A stretch of DNA of 64,000 bases, taken from contig NZ_LJYW01000001.1 in the NCBI RefSeq assembly GCF_001305515.1, positions 1,410,320-1,474,319 on the forward strand, in the 5' to 3' direction. Below the pieces are notes generated by a model. It had not been told where the DNA came from, searched no databases, and was given only the letters and a program-made list of their open reading frames with translations. Both the position numbers and the translations under genes were made by a program. Each line of letters starts with the position of its first letter. The stretch's first letter is position 1. Source of the DNA: Prosthecodimorpha hirschii (GTDB taxonomy: Bacteria; Pseudomonadota; Alphaproteobacteria; Rhizobiales; Ancalomicrobiaceae). This document shows, in pieces, positions 61,528-64,000 of this stretch.

Positions 61528-62822
61528 TTTGACGTGCTCGTGACAATATCGGCCACATCGACAATGATGAAGCGACGCCGGCCATTCTCGGTGGCGTCGA
61601 CGCCGATGCGCGAACCAGCCCGGTTCCAGCGCGGATGCAGATCACATTTCAGATCGGTGTCCTTCGACCCGACATCATGCACAAACGTGGCGAGATCGAT
61701 CCGACGCCGCGCTGCGATGTCCACCAGCAAAAGGGGGGTCTCGCCGTTAGTGGGATTCGGGTACTCGTCAGTTACAATCCACGCTCGGTCCGGCGATGTC
61801 ATCGGGTGTCCGTCTTGCGGCAGGACCCCGGACAGGAATGGGGCTCGAGCCCCGGTCTCCGCGGAGAGGGTGAAATAGCTTTCGCTGAGGAGCACGCCCT
61901 TCAGACGCGCGCGTGATTTTCGTGCCAGGGCAATGAGCGGCCTAAACAACGGCAATGCCAGCACGCCCGAGCGTCGGGCGGCGGCAAGCCCCTTCATTCC
62001 ACGGCGCATCCAGACAACGATCGTATTCTCGTCCAGCCAGTCGAAATGGCTGATTTTCTCCTGTTCGAGGAGCTTCAGGCTCGTACCATCGGGGCGGGCG
62101 GAAAACAAAATCGAGTAAAGTGCATGATCTTTCGAGAAAAACCGCAGCATGAAGACGATGCGGGTTCCCTCTCGGTTGAAAGACACGTGCGTGACGAAGA
62201 CTGGGACATCGGAACCGATGGCACCGCCCGTGGCGGCGACTAGTTCGGGAATGGAGAAGACGAGCGACCGCGCACCGGTCATCAAGTCAATCCGCCACAG
62301 GCCGTCGTCCTTGGGCTGAGCCAGTGCGTCGCGGGAGCTACCGAAACCGGCATAGCCGTAGGCAGGCCAAAGCGCTCCAAGTCGCGTAAAACTGGGGGCC
62401 ATGGCGAAGCAGCCGTCCGGAGCGATCGCCCCGAGCGCATGCGGCAGTTCACGCTGCTTTCCCGTCGTCAGGTCGACGAAGGCACAGCCCGGCCTTCCCT
62501 CAACAGACTTGTTGTAGACGAGCGTTGCCTCTGCCTGCGGCACCCACATGGCGCGTGCACCTTGCTGGAAGTTCCAGCAATTCGTCGCGCCCATTGTCTG
62601 GACGTCGTTGGTCATAGGGTCCCAAACCACCACCTCAGCCAAATCATCAGGCCGAGGCATGCAGCGCAATTTTGGATCGACTCGGTGCAGCAGCACGCGG
62701 CGATCGTCGGGACTCCAGGGCGTGACATCATGGAAGCCGAAGAAATAGGAGGCATCCCTAGGCGCACCGGCTACAATTCTATCTCGCACTAGACCAATCC
62801 TACCCGGTACAGGTGATTTCAA
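61524..62822 (-). CDS. beta-propeller-like (TolB/oligogalacturonate-lyase-like) protein of the polysaccharide operon
   Basis: 432 residues without signal peptide. Repeated blade-like motifs occur: FGFHDVTPWSPDDRRVLLHR, VTHVSFNREGTRIVFMLRF, MTSPDRAWIVTDEYPN and DLHPRWNRAGSRIGVDAT, resembling seven-bladed WD40-like/PD40 propellers with conserved His residues. TTG at 62822 is the start, overlapping the preceding glycosyltransferase stop by 4 bp (TTGA). Genes of this kind appear in capsule or exopolysaccharide clusters but have no assigned reaction; a lyase-like or binding role is possible. Confidence 0.72.
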   Translation of the reverse strand: MKSPVPGRIGLVRDRIVAGAPRDASYFFGFHDVTPWSPDDRRVLLHRVDPKLRCMPRPDDLAEVVVWDPMTNDVQTMGATNCWNFQQGARAMWVPQAEATLVYNKSVEGRPGCAFVDLTTGKQRELPHALGAIAPDGCFAMAPSFTRLGALWPAYGYAGFGSSRDALAQPKDDGLWRIDLMTGARSLVFSIPELVAATGGAIGSDVPVFVTHVSFNREGTRIVFMLRFFSKDHALYSILFSARPDGTSLKLLEQEKISHFDWLDENTIVVWMRRGMKGLAAARRSGVLALPLFRPLIALARKSRARLKGVLLSESYFTLSAETGARAPFLSGVLPQDGHPMTSPDRAWIVTDEYPNPTNGETPLLLVDIAARRRIDLATFVHDVGSKDTDLKCDLHPRWNRAGSRIGVDATENGRRRFIIVDVADIVTSTSK

Positions 62823-63643
62823 GGCGCGATAAGCGAGTGAGGCAAACGACCTGGGATCAAGCGATCCGCGATCCGCGTCAGCAGACGGGTCGGCCGCATC
62901 AGATGTGTGGCGTAGGCATTCAGTCGGCGCAGTCGCAGGTCGAGGAGAGTACGTTCGCGGCCGACTACTTTACGGAACATCCGCTCGTGATTGACCACAC
63001 TCAACGCCGCATGACTCTGGCTGCCGGTGATACTGGTTGGATGAACGACAAATGCCGACCAGAAGCCCGGTACCGGCCGCAGAGTCATTCCGGCGAGGGA
63101 CAAATCGACCAGCAACTCGGCGTCCCAACTTGTGTGGTTCTCGGTCTCGAAACCGCCAACCTCGCGGAAACTGTTGGCCTTTATGAAAGTTGATTGCTGT
63201 AGAACTAAGGAGCGCCCCCACACGAAGGACCGCGCACTGAAGGGAGTGGAGTACACTCTGCGCAGCGGCTTGCCGTCGACATCGGCAATATAACCATTGG
63301 CATAGACGCAGTCCGCAGACGGCGCACTTGAAATGGCTTTGGCTGCTTGATTAAGTGCACCGGGAAGAAAAAAATCATCGGAATTAATATATCCGAACCA
63401 ATCTCCCGTCGCAAGTGCAAAACCTTTGTTTAGTCCGTCGGCGGGGCCATTGTCCTTCTCAAAAACCACGTGGTCAAGCTGCGGGCGGTATCGCTCAATG
63501 ATCTCGCGGCTGCCGTCGGTCGAGCCTGGGTCAACGACAATATACTCGACATTAACGCCCGTCTGACTGAGCACGGAGCGCAAGGCGCGTTCGAGGAAGG
63601 GGGCTTGATTGAACGATATGGTGACGATGGAGAACTTCATCAT
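62819..63643 (-). CDS. glycosyltransferase family 2
   Basis: 274-residue GT-A enzyme: MMKFSIVTISFNQAPFLERA, VEYIVVDPGSTDGSREIIER, DNGPADGLNKGFALATGDWF and the DXD-like YINSDDFFLPGAL; then GGFETENHTSWDAELLVDLS. Typical of polysaccharide-chain glycosyltransferases. The ATG at 63643 overlaps the stop of the upstream membrane protein gene (ATGA) and has GAGGGTGGA just before it, fixing the start. Confidence 0.93.
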   Translation of the reverse strand: MMKFSIVTISFNQAPFLERALRSVLSQTGVNVEYIVVDPGSTDGSREIIERYRPQLDHVVFEKDNGPADGLNKGFALATGDWFGYINSDDFFLPGALNQAAKAISSAPSADCVYANGYIADVDGKPLRRVYSTPFSARSFVWGRSLVLQQSTFIKANSFREVGGFETENHTSWDAELLVDLSLAGMTLRPVPGFWSAFVVHPTSITGSQSHAALSVVNHERMFRKVVGRERTLLDLRLRRLNAYATHLMRPTRLLTRIADRLIPGRLPHSLIAP

Positions 63644-64000
63644 TCCACCCTCAAGTGTAGCGGCCGAAGAAGTGGCCGCTGGCGCCGGACCGCGGCAGGG
63701 ACTATGACCACCGGCAGTTGCCGCCGTGCCATCAGGATCATCAGATAGAGTGCCGCCGCCTCCATGACCCGACCCGTCAGCCCGAACGGCGAGAACGGAA
63801 TGTCCCACAGTAGGCTGATCCCGATGAAAGCGACGAAGCCGGTTAGCGGGCTGGGTTTTCGGACTGCGGCGAGTAGCCCCTTGCCGGTGACGAACAGCGC
63901 CCATACCCAGAACGCCGCACCGAACATGCCGTGTTCTACCCATGCCCCGAGAAGGTGAGAATGGGATGGGATGAGGTCGCTAATGATCGGGGAACTCTTT
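63640..64000 (-). CDS. O-antigen ligase/polymerase-like membrane protein, C-terminal part (start outside window)
   Basis: Frame open to the window edge on the minus strand; about 119 codons seen. The motif IPSHSHLLGAWVEHGMFGAA matches the periplasmic loop of the O-antigen ligase/Wzy_C family (H-x-H-...-G), followed by the hydrophobic segments WVWALFVTGKGLLAAV and LTGFVAFIGISLLWDIPFSP. It would polymerise or ligate the polysaccharide made by the downstream genes. Polymerase and ligase cannot be separated from this fragment. Confidence 0.8.
   Translation of the reverse strand, partial: KSSPIISDLIPSHSHLLGAWVEHGMFGAAFWVWALFVTGKGLLAAVRKPSPLTGFVAFIGISLLWDIPFSPFGLTGRVMEAAALYLMILMARRQLPVVIVPAAVRRQRPLLRPLHLRVE

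Overview
The window is a high-GC chromosomal segment from an alphaproteobacterium, most likely in the order Hyphomicrobiales (Rhizobiales). The pointers are an Omp2b-type porin, a DUF1236 envelope protein, a DUF2849/cysI/cysH/DUF934 sulfite-reductase operon and an SbmA/YddA-like fused ABC transporter. These are judgements from recognisable protein motifs; no database search was run.

Positions 1-8,200 hold the 3' part of dxs, a Sco copper chaperone, a tiny membrane ORF, a TlyA-type rRNA methyltransferase, a porin, an AraC-AzlC-AzlD unit and an RlmD-like 23S rRNA m5U methyltransferase. Positions 7,858-19,430 are a polyamine (putrescine) import and gamma-glutamylation regulon. A leftward operon encodes glutamate-putrescine ligase, a PotFGHI-type ABC transporter and a cupin. 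A rightward set encodes a GntR/FCD regulator, a second ligase paralogue, a class III aminotransferase and an FAD oxidase. Two copies of the palindrome TGTGATCACA, one in front of each ligase, are the probable operators.

Positions 19,497-20,919 carry a lower-GC pair: a cytoplasmic-looking trypsin-fold protease, and a 98-residue protein that repeats the protease's N-terminal domain. From 21,300 to 42,840 come envelope proteins, short-chain dehydrogenases, a Nudix hydrolase, a thiolase, the assimilatory sulfite/APS reductase operon, an HxlR/NmrA divergent pair, an uncharacterised three-gene helical-protein operon (33,869-37,458), an ABC exporter-like fusion, an alpha/beta hydrolase and an EamA transporter.

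From about 43,600 the character changes. An XRE regulator and a tyrosine recombinase diverge from a perfect 12-bp inverted repeat. Two decayed copies of the same recombinase follow, interleaved with AT-rich glycan-modifying genes (acyltransferase, FkbM methyltransferase). Beyond them lies a surface-polysaccharide locus on the minus strand: glycosyltransferases, WcaF-like acetyltransferase, methyltransferase, a glycosidase-like protein split by a frameshift, a beta-propeller-like protein and an O-antigen-ligase-like polymerase running off the end. This locus is interrupted at 51,419-55,980 by nested insertion sequences: IS481 inside an IS3 remnant, IS66 carrying an IS256 remnant, a solo IS481 end and a second IS3 remnant.

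The best candidates for undescribed biology are the protease/small-protein pair, the three-gene helical operon and the recombinase-bounded glycan cassettes. All three are inferences from sequence layout.
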